DNA of 64,000 nucleotides from Pandoraea aquatica (GCF_902459565.1 NZ_CABPSN010000006.1:124001-188000), one strand, 5' to 3'. Counted from the first letter of the stretch, positions 1 to 9,745 are shown. Notes: generated by a model from the letters alone, not told the origin. A program made the numbers and translations.

Positions 1-260
1 GACTCGCACCGGAAGCCATGCGTGCCGTGCGTGCGGGTGTCGTCTCGGGCGACGACCATCGCGACGCGCTCGCTCACTTCGTGCGCAATCTGGTCACCAC
101 CAACGGCACCATCGACAAGAACGAATACCAGCGCATTCGCGACGCCGGCTTCACGGAGCGGCAGGTCATCGAAATCGCGCTGGTGATGTCGGGCATCACG
201 TTCACGAATCTGGTCAACCGCATCAACGACACGGACCTCGACTTCCCGCGCGCCGACTGA
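1..260 (+). CDS. Carboxymuconolactone decarboxylase family protein, 3' part only
   Basis: The reading frame is open from base 3 with no stop before it, so the gene begins upstream of the window; the ATG at 18 is internal. About 85 C-terminal residues are visible. The helical segment with RDAGFTERQVIEIALVMSG followed by FTNLVNRIND resembles the C-terminal half of AhpD/carboxymuconolactone decarboxylase proteins, which are small all-helical peroxidase-like or decarboxylase enzymes. The CxxC active site of AhpD-type members would lie outside the window, so catalytic status cannot be judged. It is followed at once by a strong terminator, so it ends its transcription unit. Confidence 0.7.
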   Translation, partial: LAPEAMRAVRAGVVSGDDHRDALAHFVRNLVTTNGTIDKNEYQRIRDAGFTERQVIEIALVMSGITFTNLVNRINDTDLDFPRAD

Positions 261-294
261 TGCGTGACGGCTTGTCACGGACGATGAAAAGACG

Positions 295-327
295 AAGCGC
301 CTCCCGGAATTCCCGGGAGGCGCTTTT
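295..327 (+). terminator. Rho-independent terminator
   Basis: A 13-bp perfect stem (AAGCGCCTCCCGG with CCGGGAGGCGCTT) around a 5-base loop is followed by a short T run (TTTT). It lies 35 bases after the stop of the upstream rightward gene and also precedes the 3' end of the convergent transporter gene. Confidence 0.9.
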
Positions 328-361
328 GTGCTTAAACGTGTGAGCGTGTGAGCGCTAATCG

Positions 362-1810
362 TTACGGCATGACCGGCGGGTGATACGTCAGCGTTTGCGC
401 CAGCAACCAGAGCATCACGATGACCACCGGGAAGTGCACGAGCAATTGCGTGAACGTGTAGCCCACCACGTCGCGAGCGCGCAGGCCGAGCACGCCCAGC
501 AGCGGCAGCATCCAGAACGGGTTGATCAGGTTCGGCAGCGCCTCGGCCGCGTTATACACCGTCACCGCCCAGCCCAGGTGGACGTGCAGATCGTTAGCGG
601 CTTGCATGACATACGGCGCTTCGATGATCCACTTGCCGCCGCCCGACGGCACGAAGAAGCCCAGCACGGCCGAGTACACGCCCATCACGCCCGGGAACGA
701 CTCCTGCGACGAGATCGCCACGAAGAAGCTCGAGAGATGATGCGAGAGCGTCTGGCCATCCAGCCCCGGTGCCTTCGTCAGCAGGTAAGCGATGCCACCG
801 TACAGCGGGAACTGAATCAGCACGCCCGCCACCGACGGCACCGACTTGGCGATGGCGTCGAGGAAACGGCGCGGACGCCAGTTCAGCAACATCCCCAGCA
901 TCAGGAACAGAAAGTTGTACGTGTTCAGGTTCGAGATGGCGAGCAGCGGGTCTTTGGTCGTGAACTCATGCCCGATCCACAACGCGCCGAGCGCCACGAT
1001 CAGCACCGTCACGAGCGGGCTGTATTCGAGCCAGTCGCCGGGACGCTGCGGACGCACGTACGGCTTCGACGCATCGTCGAGCGACACGCCGAGATCGGCA
1101 GCCACCTTCGCACGTTCGTCGCGCGGCGCGGAGTAGTACGCAAGGATCACCGAGACGACCGTCAGCACGGCGGCAATCGCCATCGACTGCGGCAAGAAAA
1201 TCGTGTCCGAGAACGGAATGACGCCGGTGATCTCGATGAGCGCCTTGGGCAGGCTCGCCGGGTTCGCCTGCAACTGCGCGGCCGACGAACTCAAACCCAG
1301 CGCCCACGTCGCGCCCATGCCCAGATATGCCGCAGCGCCGCCCGCGCGGTAATCCATGCGGATGTTGTCGCGTCGCGCAATCGCACGCACCAACAGACCG
1401 CTGAACACGAGGCTGATGGCCCAGTTGAACAAGGAGAGCACGATACTCACGAACGCCACATACGCGACAGCGCTGCGACCGCTGCGCGGCACGGCGGCCA
1501 TCTTGCGGATCAGCACGGCCGCCGGCGGCGAGACCGCCACCACATAGCCCGAGATGGCGACGATGGCCATCTGCATCGTGAACGGGATCAGGCTCCAGAA
1601 GCCGTCGCCGAACGCGACACCGACCTTGACGGCCGGCACCCCGATAGCAAGCGCCCCGCCCGCACACACGATCACGGCGAGTGCGGCAAACAGATAGGCG
1701 TCAGGAAACCAGCGCTCGGACCAGCGTGTGACCGATGCCGCCAGACGTTCGAGGAGCCCGCCGTCGTGCGGCGCCTCCGTCGTGCTCGATAGTGAAGTTC
1801 CCGGTTTCAT
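362..1810 (-). CDS. AtoE/short-chain fatty acid transporter family protein
   Basis: 482 residues, strongly hydrophobic, with about a dozen predicted membrane segments. The sequence matches the AtoE family of short-chain fatty acid carriers in length and pattern, including the RWSERWFPDAYLFA start and the repeated VPSGGGKWIIEAPYVM-type segment near residues 380-400. The family is thought to move short-chain carboxylates across the inner membrane. It is the last gene of a leftward run behind the ornithine-cyclodeaminase-like gene (42-base gap) and the molybdenum enzyme, so its real substrate may be the acid used or made by that pathway. The start has AGGAA just upstream. Family confident, substrate unknown. 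Confidence 0.85.
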   Translation of the reverse strand: MKPGTSLSSTTEAPHDGGLLERLAASVTRWSERWFPDAYLFAALAVIVCAGGALAIGVPAVKVGVAFGDGFWSLIPFTMQMAIVAISGYVVAVSPPAAVLIRKMAAVPRSGRSAVAYVAFVSIVLSLFNWAISLVFSGLLVRAIARRDNIRMDYRAGGAAAYLGMGATWALGLSSSAAQLQANPASLPKALIEITGVIPFSDTIFLPQSMAIAAVLTVVSVILAYYSAPRDERAKVAADLGVSLDDASKPYVRPQRPGDWLEYSPLVTVLIVALGALWIGHEFTTKDPLLAISNLNTYNFLFLMLGMLLNWRPRRFLDAIAKSVPSVAGVLIQFPLYGGIAYLLTKAPGLDGQTLSHHLSSFFVAISSQESFPGVMGVYSAVLGFFVPSGGGKWIIEAPYVMQAANDLHVHLGWAVTVYNAAEALPNLINPFWMLPLLGVLGLRARDVVGYTFTQLLVHFPVVIVMLWLLAQTLTYHPPVMP

Positions 1811-1852
1811 TTCCTGCGTTCCCCTTGCTTGATGTGGCTTGAATTGGATGGG

Positions 1853-2797
1853 TCAGGTGCCCTGCGTCGCTCGCCAGACCAACATGGCGGCAGCAAGGTC
1901 TTCTAGTGCGGTGCCCACGGCCTTGAACACCGTGCGCTCGTCTTGCGTGCTGCGGTGGATGCGTCCCTCGCGACACAGGTCGGCCAGCGTGCCGCGCACG
2001 TCGTCTTTCGTGAAAACGCCGCGCGACATCGGTCCGAGCAGCTCGCCGGACTTCGCCAGCGCTTCCTCCGTGTCGACGAACAACGTCGCACCGGCAAAGC
2101 AGGCGTCGTCCGCTTCGCGCATCTGCGGCGTGAAGCTGCCGATCAGATCCAGATGCACGCCCGGCTTGAGCCATTCGGCCTGCACGACCGGCTCGGTCGC
2201 GAGCGTGGCGCAGGTCACGACGTCGGCGTCCGCCACGGCGTCTTTGGCCGTCGCGCTCACCTGCGCCTCGAAGCCCTGCTCTCGCAGACCGTCGACCACA
2301 CGGGCAGCCGCATTCGCATCACGGTCCCACACGCTCACGTGTGTAATCGGGCGCACCGTGCGATGCGCAGGCGGCACCAGCGAGCCAACGCGGCCCGCGC
2401 CCAGCAGCGCGAGATGCGACGCGTCTTCGCGTGCCAGGTAGGCCGCCCCCAGCGCCGAAGCCGCCGCCGTGCGGCGTGACGTGATCTCGTTGCCATCCAT
2501 CTGCGCGAGCGGCACGCCAGTCGCAGCGTCGTACAGCAAATACGTCGAATGCAGTCCGGGGACGCTGCGCTGAGCGTTCGCGGGTGCAATGTTGACCGTC
2601 TTGATGCCGAGGAACCCGCCCGGCTGCCACGCGGGCATGATCAGCACGGTCACCGATGCGCCCGTCGCCGGATCGGGGATCACGTGCGTATGGCGCAGCG
2701 GCACTTCGCATCCTTCCACGAACATGGCGTTCAGCGCGTCGAGCAGCGGGCCAAACGCGAGAGCGTTGCGGGTGGCGGCGGCGTCGATGATTTGCAT
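1853..2797 (-). CDS. Ornithine cyclodeaminase/mu-crystallin family protein (pyrroline/piperideine-carboxylate reductase-like)
   Basis: 314 residues, the usual length of the family. A substrate-binding half comes first (GGFLGIKTVNI, with the family's conserved lysine), then a Rossmann fold with LLGAGRVGS near residue 130, and VFKAVGTALEDLAAA at the C-terminus. Members either convert ornithine to proline with release of ammonia or reduce cyclic imines (delta-1-pyrroline-2-carboxylate, delta-1-piperideine-2-carboxylate) with NAD(P)H. The sequence alone does not separate these. It sits 57 bases behind the molybdenum oxidoreductase and 42 bases ahead of the transporter, which favours a catabolic imine or amino-acid step over biosynthesis. 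Confidence 0.85.
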   Translation of the reverse strand: MQIIDAAATRNALAFGPLLDALNAMFVEGCEVPLRHTHVIPDPATGASVTVLIMPAWQPGGFLGIKTVNIAPANAQRSVPGLHSTYLLYDAATGVPLAQMDGNEITSRRTAAASALGAAYLAREDASHLALLGAGRVGSLVPPAHRTVRPITHVSVWDRDANAAARVVDGLREQGFEAQVSATAKDAVADADVVTCATLATEPVVQAEWLKPGVHLDLIGSFTPQMREADDACFAGATLFVDTEEALAKSGELLGPMSRGVFTKDDVRGTLADLCREGRIHRSTQDERTVFKAVGTALEDLAAAMLVWRATQGT

Positions 2798-2854
2798 GGG
2801 TTGCGTCCTCTTCAGAATTGGGGGGATGAAATTCGGATAAGTCTTGGGTCGATC

Positions 2855-5800
2855 TCAAGCATCGATCACGACGGCTTCGCGCGGTATGGCCTGACACGCC
2901 AGACACATGCCCGGCTCGTCGAGCGCCACATCGCCCATGTGATCGACCTCGCCTTCCAGCACGCGCACGGCGCAGCTTTCGCACTGTCCGACGCGACACC
3001 CGCTTGGCAGCGAGAGACCCAGCGACTCGGCGAAAGACAGCAAGCTGCCGTGCGAGGGCGTCCACACCGCCTGACGGCCCGAGCGGGCGAAGGTGACAGG
3101 CCACGCCGCGTCGGCATCCACGCGCGGCGCGGCCGGTGAGCGGAAAGCTTCCTTGAACATGTCGAACGCCGGAACACCACGCGCGGCCAGCCCGCCCATC
3201 ACGGCCACCATCATCGGCTCAGGACCGCAGAGATAAACGCGCGCGCGACGCGCGATCAGGTCGTCGGACACCACAGCCGCCGACAGCCGTTCGGCCGACG
3301 CGTAGTCACGGCCGAACACATCGACGTCGCGCGGTGCGTCGTAGTAGTTGACGATATGCACGTCGGGCACCCGCTGCGCCAGCGCCGCCAGACGATCGCG
3401 AAACGCGTGCGTCGCGCCATTGCGGTTGGCGTAGTGCAGCCAGACTTCCGGCGTCTGCGTCAGTCCGCGCGCCCGTTGTTCGGCCAGCGATTCCAGATAG
3501 CAGAGGAACGGTGTGATGCCGATACCGCCAGCGAAGCAGATCACCGGCTGACGGCTTTGCAGCGGCATGACGAAGCGTCCCGACGGTGCGCCGAGTTCGA
3601 TCACGTCGCCCACGCGCGCGCCGGTGTTCAGCCAACTGGACACGACGCCCGCAAACGGTTCGCCGTTGGCGGTGCGCCCTTGTTGATGTCGCACGGCGAT
3701 CCGATAGCCACGTCTCGCAGACTCATTGGCGGGGCCGGTCAGCGAGTAAGCCCGTGTGACCGGCTTCGCATGACCGGGGATCGGCACGCGCACAGTGACG
3801 TGCTGACCGGCGAGATAGTCCGGCAGGCCCACGTCGTCCAGCGGTTCGAACGCGATGGCGCACACGCCGTCGGCGGCGGCGTCGAGTTCGCTGATGCGAA
3901 AGCGCGCAAGTCCGTCCCACGGGCGACGCGCGGGATCGCTGGCCGGGTCACGCTCAACATCGCAGCGGAACGAGCGCAACGGCGACGAACCGCTGATCGG
4001 ATCGATGTCCTGCGTCGTCACCAGTGCGTTGTAGTTGCTCGACTGCTCGCCCGTCATGGTGAAGCCGCGACGTCCGACGCTGTCGCACGCCTGCCACCAA
4101 CCGTATTCGGCGAGCAGCACATCCACACCGACACCCGCGTCGAACGCCACGCGAAAACGCGCAACACCGGCAGGCGTCGTCACGCGCACCCAGTCGCCCT
4201 CGGCGATCTGCTTGCGTTCGGCCAGCGCGGGATGCAGATGCACCAGCGGGTCCGGCGCGCGCATGCGCAGACTGGCCAATCCGCGATGCTGGCTATGGCA
4301 GTAGTAACCGTTCTTCGTCGAGCCGAGCACCAGCGGGAAACGACGCGCTTCGTCGTCGGTGAATGCATGCGAAGCGACGTGCACCGGCACCGGCGGATAG
4401 CCGTGACGCAGCAGACGCTCGGAGTACAGTTCGACGCGTCGCGTCTCGGTCGCGAAGCCGCGCACGCCACCGGATTCGCCGCGCGCGTACTTCCGGTCGT
4501 ACTGCGGCTGCGGACGTGAAATGCCCTCGGGATGCGCGCGCAGCGTCTGCACATCCAGCCCCGTCGGCGCGAGTTGATAATTCCACCCCGCTTCCAGGCT
4601 GCCACCGAAAAACGCGTCGCCCATGCCCAGCCGCACGGCGAGGTCGAACACAATGTCGTTGTCGCTGCGGGACTCGCCGCGCGGCGACACCATGCGCTGA
4701 CGCAACTGAATCAGCGCGTCCGCCTGATCGTCGATCTCGAAGCCGGGACGCAGGCCTTCGCGCTCCCACGGCGTATTCACCGGCAGCACGATGTCGGCGT
4801 AGCGCGACGACGGCGTTTCGAACAAGTCGCAATGGACATGGAATTCGAGCGCTTCGAGCGCGGCACACGCCATCTCGTAATCGGCCTGCGACGCCAGCAC
4901 ATTGGTGCCGAAGCAGAACAACGCGCGCACGCGATACGGCTCGCCTTCGAGGATCGCGCGATAGGTGTCGCGCGCCGTCACCCAGCCACGTGCAGGCGGC
5001 CCCAGCGGACGCTCGTCGATGCCCAATGCTTTCGCCTGTTGCTCCGGGCTCAGCAGCTCGTGTTGTGCCACCGCGTTCACCGGCTGACGCGTCATCACCC
5101 GGTTGCCGCCACGGCGGTCGAAGCTGCCGGTGAGTGCATACAGCACGGCAACGGCGCGCTCGATCTGCGTGGCGTTCGCGTGCTGGGCGACGCCCGACCA
5201 CGCGTGATACGCGACGCGTTGCGTGCCGTCGAAAAGTGCAGCGGCCGCGTCGAGTTGTTCGGGCGACACACCGCACAGTTCGCTGACGGTTGCCGGGTCG
5301 TAAGGGGCCAGGCCTTCGCACAGCAGATCGAACGCCGGGCGGCAGACGATGCGCGCACCGTCGCGGCCATCGACGGTGAATTCGCCGCGCAGGGCCGCGC
5401 GATTGGCGGCGTCGCGCGTCAGCGCATGGGTTGTGTCGTAGCCCTGCGGCGCGGCAGCCGCATCATCCCAGATGACGAAGGCGTCCGGTGAAGCGTTCGC
5501 TGCAAACGTCGCCAAATCCTGCGCACGCAGAAAGTGCCCGTTGTCGTTGCGCACGAGCAAGGGGGCGTTGGTCCAGCGGCGTACGAAGGTCTCGTCGAAC
5601 CGGTTGTCGTCGATCAGGCGACGAGCGAGGCCCAGTGCCAGCGCCGCGTCCGTGCCGGGACGCACCGGCAGCCACGCATCCGCCGCAGCGGCGAGCGGCG
5701 TTTTGCGCGGATCGACGACGAGCAAACGCGCACCGCGTGTGCGGCCGCGCCCGATGGCGTTCGCCTGACTCAACCACGTGCTCGTCGGGTTATGCCCCCA

Positions 5801-6316
5801 GAGCATGATGACGTCCGCTTGCGAATAGTCGGCGGTCGGCATGCCGCAGCCGAACGTGAACGCGTGCGCGAAGTCCTTGTGCCAGTTGCAGATTTCCGTC
5901 GCGTAGACGGTGTTGGGGCTGCCGAAGACCCGGATGAAGCGCTCGATCCAGTCGATGCTGTCCGAGAGCGGCGTGCCGCTCGGTGTGGTGACGCCGAAGG
6001 CAACGGAATGCGCCCCGCTCTCGCGACGGATGTCGCCCAGACGCGTGGCGATCTCGGTCAGCGCCTCATCCCACGAAATACGCTCCCAGCGCGGATCGTC
6101 GGCCCCTTTGGGCGCAGTACGGCGCAACGGCGTGGTGAGGCGGTCCGGGTGATGCACCAACTCCGGCGCAGCCTTGCCTTTGCGGCACATGGCCGCGCCG
6201 TTCGGGTGCGACGGATCGGGCTCGACCGCGATCAGCGCATCGTTTTCCACGCGATTGAGTGTGCCGCAGCGGGACCTGCAAAGCGTGCAGAACCCGGGCT
6301 TGACCTCCTGAACCAT
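2855..6316 (-). CDS. Molybdopterin oxidoreductase fused to FAD/NAD reductase and [2Fe-2S] ferredoxin
   Basis: 1153 residues in one frame. Residues 1-60 carry an N-terminal [4Fe-4S] motif (C10, C13, C17, C44). The MopB catalytic region follows to about residue 770, with a candidate Mo-ligand cysteine at 143 (EICNWHKD). A ferredoxin-reductase module follows at about 800-1070, with RAYSLTG for FAD and GGIGITPFL plus YLCGPEPMM for the nucleotide. A plant-type [2Fe-2S] domain ends the protein (C1107, C1112, C1115, C1141). It can therefore pass electrons between NAD(P)H and the Mo site within one chain. There is no Tat signal, so it is cytoplasmic. It is first in a three-gene leftward operon and is divergent from a LysR gene. 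Substrate unknown. Confidence 0.85.
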   Translation of the reverse strand: MVQEVKPGFCTLCRSRCGTLNRVENDALIAVEPDPSHPNGAAMCRKGKAAPELVHHPDRLTTPLRRTAPKGADDPRWERISWDEALTEIATRLGDIRRESGAHSVAFGVTTPSGTPLSDSIDWIERFIRVFGSPNTVYATEICNWHKDFAHAFTFGCGMPTADYSQADVIMLWGHNPTSTWLSQANAIGRGRTRGARLLVVDPRKTPLAAAADAWLPVRPGTDAALALGLARRLIDDNRFDETFVRRWTNAPLLVRNDNGHFLRAQDLATFAANASPDAFVIWDDAAAAPQGYDTTHALTRDAANRAALRGEFTVDGRDGARIVCRPAFDLLCEGLAPYDPATVSELCGVSPEQLDAAAALFDGTQRVAYHAWSGVAQHANATQIERAVAVLYALTGSFDRRGGNRVMTRQPVNAVAQHELLSPEQQAKALGIDERPLGPPARGWVTARDTYRAILEGEPYRVRALFCFGTNVLASQADYEMACAALEALEFHVHCDLFETPSSRYADIVLPVNTPWEREGLRPGFEIDDQADALIQLRQRMVSPRGESRSDNDIVFDLAVRLGMGDAFFGGSLEAGWNYQLAPTGLDVQTLRAHPEGISRPQPQYDRKYARGESGGVRGFATETRRVELYSERLLRHGYPPVPVHVASHAFTDDEARRFPLVLGSTKNGYYCHSQHRGLASLRMRAPDPLVHLHPALAERKQIAEGDWVRVTTPAGVARFRVAFDAGVGVDVLLAEYGWWQACDSVGRRGFTMTGEQSSNYNALVTTQDIDPISGSSPLRSFRCDVERDPASDPARRPWDGLARFRISELDAAADGVCAIAFEPLDDVGLPDYLAGQHVTVRVPIPGHAKPVTRAYSLTGPANESARRGYRIAVRHQQGRTANGEPFAGVVSSWLNTGARVGDVIELGAPSGRFVMPLQSRQPVICFAGGIGITPFLCYLESLAEQRARGLTQTPEVWLHYANRNGATHAFRDRLAALAQRVPDVHIVNYYDAPRDVDVFGRDYASAERLSAAVVSDDLIARRARVYLCGPEPMMVAVMGGLAARGVPAFDMFKEAFRSPAAPRVDADAAWPVTFARSGRQAVWTPSHGSLLSFAESLGLSLPSGCRVGQCESCAVRVLEGEVDHMGDVALDEPGMCLACQAIPREAVVIDA

Positions 6317-6415
6317 GTCCCGTGCATCTCTTATATGAAGCGATGTTCCGATGCTATACAGCGGGCAGTTTTATTACTAATATAAAAAATATAGTTTGCA
6401 ATATTGATTTTTTAA
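6317..6415. promoter_or_regulatory. Divergent promoter region, molybdenum operon / LysR gene
   Basis: 99 bases between divergent starts, with a sharply AT-rich stretch (about 6368-6415, including AATATAAAAAATATA) in an otherwise GC-rich region. LysR regulators usually bind such gaps through T-N11-A sites and control both directions. No single operator can be fixed by eye. Confidence 0.5.
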
Positions 6416-7342
6416 ATGAAACCAACCCTGCGTCAGATCGAGTATTTCGTGGCCGTCGCCGAGACCGGGCAAGTGATGCGGGCCGCCGAGCGGTGCAGCG
6501 CATCGCAGTCGTCGCTGACGATTGCCTTGCAGAATCTGGAGGTGATTGTCGGCACGCCGCTGTTCGTGCGGCACGCGAAGGGGCTGCGTCCGACGGAAGC
6601 GGGCGAACGGTTCCTGCGGCACGCCTATCGCATCCTCAACGCGACGGACGACGCCCTGCACGAAGCCCGCACGCTGCCCGACGACGCAGGCGGGCGGCTG
6701 CGGCTGGCCGTCACGGAGACGATTTCCGCTTATCTGCTGCCATCGGTGGCCAGCACGTTGTCCAAGCGTTTCCCCAACGTCGAACTCACATTGATCGAGG
6801 GCGACCGTCGCGAACTGGAAACGGCCGTGCTCGCGGGCGACGTCGATCTGGCCTTACTGTTGGTGTCCAACGTCGTCGCCGACGGTCTCGTCTCGCACAC
6901 GTTGCTGCGCTCCACCCGACGGCTCTGGACGAACCCGGGGCATCCGCTGCTCGACAAGCCGACCGTCACGCTGGACGACGTGCGCGGGCAGCGCTTCCTG
7001 CTGCTCGATATGGACGAGCACGTGCAGACGGTCGAGCGCTACTGGCATGCAGCGCACGTCGAGCCGGTCGTGCATTTCCGCACGCGCTCGATCGAGTCGA
7101 TTCGCAGCATGGTGGCGCAGGGGTATGGGGTGTCGATTCTGTCGGATCTCGTCTACCGGCCATGGTCGATCGATGGCGGACGGATTCTGCGACGGGATCT
7201 CGGCACGGGCGTGCCGTCGATGGATGTGGGACTCGTGTGGGCAGAGCAACGTCCGCCACAAGGACTGACCGAGCGTATCGTCGGCGCGCTACGTACGCTC
7301 ATCCGCGAAATCAACGATCGCGGTCATATGGGGGTGGAGTGA
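6416..7342 (+). CDS. LysR-family transcriptional regulator
   Basis: 308 residues. The N-terminal winged helix-turn-helix (MKPTLRQIEYFVAVAETGQ, then CSASQSSLTIALQNLE) is followed by a LysR effector-binding domain from about residue 90. It is divergent from the molybdenum oxidoreductase operon across a short AT-rich gap, the classical arrangement for a regulator of its neighbour. The inducer is likely a pathway substrate or intermediate. Assignment to the family is firm; the target is inferred from position. Confidence 0.92.
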   Translation: MKPTLRQIEYFVAVAETGQVMRAAERCSASQSSLTIALQNLEVIVGTPLFVRHAKGLRPTEAGERFLRHAYRILNATDDALHEARTLPDDAGGRLRLAVTETISAYLLPSVASTLSKRFPNVELTLIEGDRRELETAVLAGDVDLALLLVSNVVADGLVSHTLLRSTRRLWTNPGHPLLDKPTVTLDDVRGQRFLLLDMDEHVQTVERYWHAAHVEPVVHFRTRSIESIRSMVAQGYGVSILSDLVYRPWSIDGGRILRRDLGTGVPSMDVGLVWAEQRPPQGLTERIVGALRTLIREINDRGHMGVE

Positions 7343-7372
7343 CGCGTTAGCGCCACCTCCCCCTTCGTCGCA

Positions 7373-8389
7373 TCAGCCGCGACGCGTCGCCAGCTCAGCG
7401 CCCTGACGCAGCGCTTCGAGCAGGCTGCCTTCGTCGGCAATGCCCTTGCCTGCGATGTCGAACGCCGTGCCGTGATCGACCGACGTGCGCACCACTTGCA
7501 GACCGACGGTCACGTTCACGCCCGCCTCCAGACCCAGCACCTTGACCGGGCCGTGGCCCTGATCGTGGTACATGGCGACGACCAGATCGAAGTCGCCACG
7601 GCCGGCGCGGAAGAACAGCGTGTCGGCCGGCAGCGGCCCTTCGATGTCCCAACCGCGCTCGCGCAGCAGTTGCACCGCCGGCACGATCTTCTCTTCCTCT
7701 TCGCCGTAACCGAACAGCCCGTTCTCGCCTGCATGCGGGTTGATACCGCACACCGCGATGCGCGGGTTCGCGATGCCTGCCTTCACCAGCGTCGCATGAC
7801 CGCGCTCGATCGTGCGCTGCACCAGCCCCGGCTCGATCTTGCGAATCGCGTCGATGATGCCGATGTGCGTCGTCACGTGAATCACGCGCAGTTGCGGCGC
7901 GACCAGCATCATCGACACTTCTTCCACGCCCGTCAGATGCGCCAGCATCTCGGTATGCCCCGGGAACTTGTGACCGCCCGCGTGCAGGGCTTCCTTGTTG
8001 AGCGGCGCGGTGCAGATCGCGTCGATTTCACCCGCTTCGGCCAGCTTCGCGGCATGCGCAATGTACTGATACGCCGCGTCGCCCGCAATCGCCGACAGCT
8101 CGCCGAACGGCAGGTCTTCCGGGATCAGATCGAGGTCGATGCACTCGATCACGCCGCGCGCGAAAGTCGCCTCACTGACCGTTTTGATACGGCGCACGGT
8201 GAGCGGCTGCTTCACGATGGCGATGGCTTGTTCCAGACGGCGCGCGTCGCCGATCACCACCGGGCGGCACTGCTGATAAACGCTCTCGTGCGCCAGACTC
8301 TTGACGATGATTTCAGGGCCAACGCCCGCCGCATCACCCATGGTGATGCCGATAACAGGGAGGTAAGGGTTCATGGCGTTTGCGTTCAT
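7373..8389 (-). CDS. pdxA2: PdxA2-type 4-phospho-acid-sugar dehydrogenase
   Basis: Member of the PdxA family of NAD-dependent metal-requiring oxidative decarboxylases (ITMGDAAGVGPEII start, TAPLNKEAL, FPGHTEMLA, NPHAGENG, MYHDQGHGPVKVLG, VRTSVDHGTAFD). True PdxA makes vitamin B6. The neighbouring DUF1537 kinase and permease instead point to PdxA2, which oxidises D-threonate/D-erythronate 4-phosphate type substrates and yields dihydroxyacetone phosphate and CO2. The open frame extends to 8470, but the conserved start is the ATG at 8389 (338 residues); 8374 is a second possible ATG. It ends the leftward operon, 84 bases behind the kinase. Confidence 0.88.
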   Translation of the reverse strand: MNANAMNPYLPVIGITMGDAAGVGPEIIVKSLAHESVYQQCRPVVIGDARRLEQAIAIVKQPLTVRRIKTVSEATFARGVIECIDLDLIPEDLPFGELSAIAGDAAYQYIAHAAKLAEAGEIDAICTAPLNKEALHAGGHKFPGHTEMLAHLTGVEEVSMMLVAPQLRVIHVTTHIGIIDAIRKIEPGLVQRTIERGHATLVKAGIANPRIAVCGINPHAGENGLFGYGEEEEKIVPAVQLLRERGWDIEGPLPADTLFFRAGRGDFDLVVAMYHDQGHGPVKVLGLEAGVNVTVGLQVVRTSVDHGTAFDIAGKGIADEGSLLEALRQGAELATRRG

Positions 8390-8473
8390 ATCCGTTTCGT
8401 TTGGGGGGTGCCCGGCGCACAGGCCGAGGCGATTTCCAGATGTTTCGTAGGCAGCTTGCGTCCAGGGCACGCG

Positions 8474-9745
8474 TCAACCGACGCTTGCGTCCGCCGCCGC
8501 GCGCAAATGACGATAGGCGCTGTGCAGCGCCGCTTCACCGCCGAATGCGCCAGCCTTCGTCACGATGTGCATGCGCACACCGTTGGCGGGACGTCCGACG
8601 GCCACGCCCGGTTCGACTTCCGACAGCAGTTCCAGCGCGCCGATATTCGCTGCGCTCAACATCGCACGGGCCGTTTCGCCGCCCGTGACGATCAGTCCCG
8701 ACAACTTCGCGAAGTGCGGTGCGATCAGCGCCGCCAGTGCCGCCGAGAGTTGCGCGCCTTCGGCGGGATCGAACGCGTCGTCGCGTCCGATACGCACGAG
8801 CAGGTCGGTGCCTTCCTCGATGGCTTCGCCGATGCGTTCGCACCACACGGCGCTCTGCGGATGTGCAGCACCGGCACGCAATACGGCAGGCGGTACAACC
8901 CACTCCACGACGGCATTGTCTTCACACAGTCGCGCACATTGCTGGCGCGAGACCGCCGACAAGCTGCCGACGAGCGTCAACACGCGGCCGTTGCCGTTGT
9001 AGGTGTCAACATTGCTCACTGCGTCTGCCGACGGCGTTGCGCCTTCCGGCACTTCGAACAATTCCGGCAATTCGGCCAGTTCACGAGCGAGTCCGCCCGA
9101 ACCGACCCAGAAGATTTCCGTGAGCGACGTGCTCGCGCGCGCAAGCATGGCGAGATCGTCATCGGTCTGCGCGTCGACGATCAACGCCGTCACGCCCACC
9201 GCGCGCGCCTGCGCGACGATGCCAGCCAACGCCGATGTCACTTGCACAAGTTCGGCGCGCAGCGTCTCGACGGACACCGTTTGCGTGACCATACCGGCCG
9301 CGCTCAGCATGGGCGCGAGACGCGCCTCCTGCCCTTCATGCTCCAGTTGCCATGTGTCCGTCTCGGCCAGCGGCACACCACGCACGAAGACTTCGCCGTT
9401 GCGCACGGTGCGTCCCGTCGCCGGAAACGCGGGCGCTACGACCGCAAGCCCCGCGAGCGGCTGCAAGGCCGCCACTTCGGCGACCCAGTTGCCACGCAAC
9501 GTCGAATCGATTTTCTTGTACAGTCGACGGCCCGGTGCCGCCAGTCGCTGCCAGGCGGCGACCGCACGTGCGGCCGCTTCACCCGGTGCGAGACGCCGCG
9601 TATCGGTGTCGATGGCGACGACCTGTGCCGAAGCGTTGAAGCCTTCGACATCCAGCGACACCACACTGCGCCGTCCGGCATTGGTAAAGCCGATGGCACA
9701 GTCGGCAGCGCCGGACAGATCGTCGGCGACAATCAGAACACTCAC
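8474..9745 (-). CDS. Four-carbon acid sugar kinase (DUF1537 family, D-threonate/erythronate kinase-like)
   Basis: 423 residues with the family signatures ADDLSGAAD at the N-terminus, [10 protein letters not shown] near residue 80, [10 protein letters not shown] in the middle and TGGETA plus TKAGAFG near the C-terminus. DUF1537 proteins phosphorylate four-carbon acid sugars such as D-threonate or D-erythronate at O4 using ATP. The start is GTG, overlapping the stop of the upstream permease by four bases (GTGA), so the two are translationally coupled. The PdxA2 gene follows, and the three genes form transport, phosphorylation and oxidative decarboxylation steps. The exact stereoisomer cannot be read from sequence. 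Confidence 0.9.
   Translation of the reverse strand: MSVLIVADDLSGAADCAIGFTNAGRRSVVSLDVEGFNASAQVVAIDTDTRRLAPGEAAARAVAAWQRLAAPGRRLYKKIDSTLRGNWVAEVAALQPLAGLAVVAPAFPATGRTVRNGEVFVRGVPLAETDTWQLEHEGQEARLAPMLSAAGMVTQTVSVETLRAELVQVTSALAGIVAQARAVGVTALIVDAQTDDDLAMLARASTSLTEIFWVGSGGLARELAELPELFEVPEGATPSADAVSNVDTYNGNGRVLTLVGSLSAVSRQQCARLCEDNAVVEWVVPPAVLRAGAAHPQSAVWCERIGEAIEEGTDLLVRIGRDDAFDPAEGAQLSAALAALIAPHFAKLSGLIVTGGETARAMLSAANIGALELLSEVEPGVAVGRPANGVRMHIVTKAGAFGGEAALHSAYRHLRAAADASVG

Noticed and set aside
380-1792. Long rightward open frame of 470 codons opposite the AtoE-like gene
   Set aside because: Rich in Arg, His and Gln with no domain; it is the antisense of a GC-rich coding gene.
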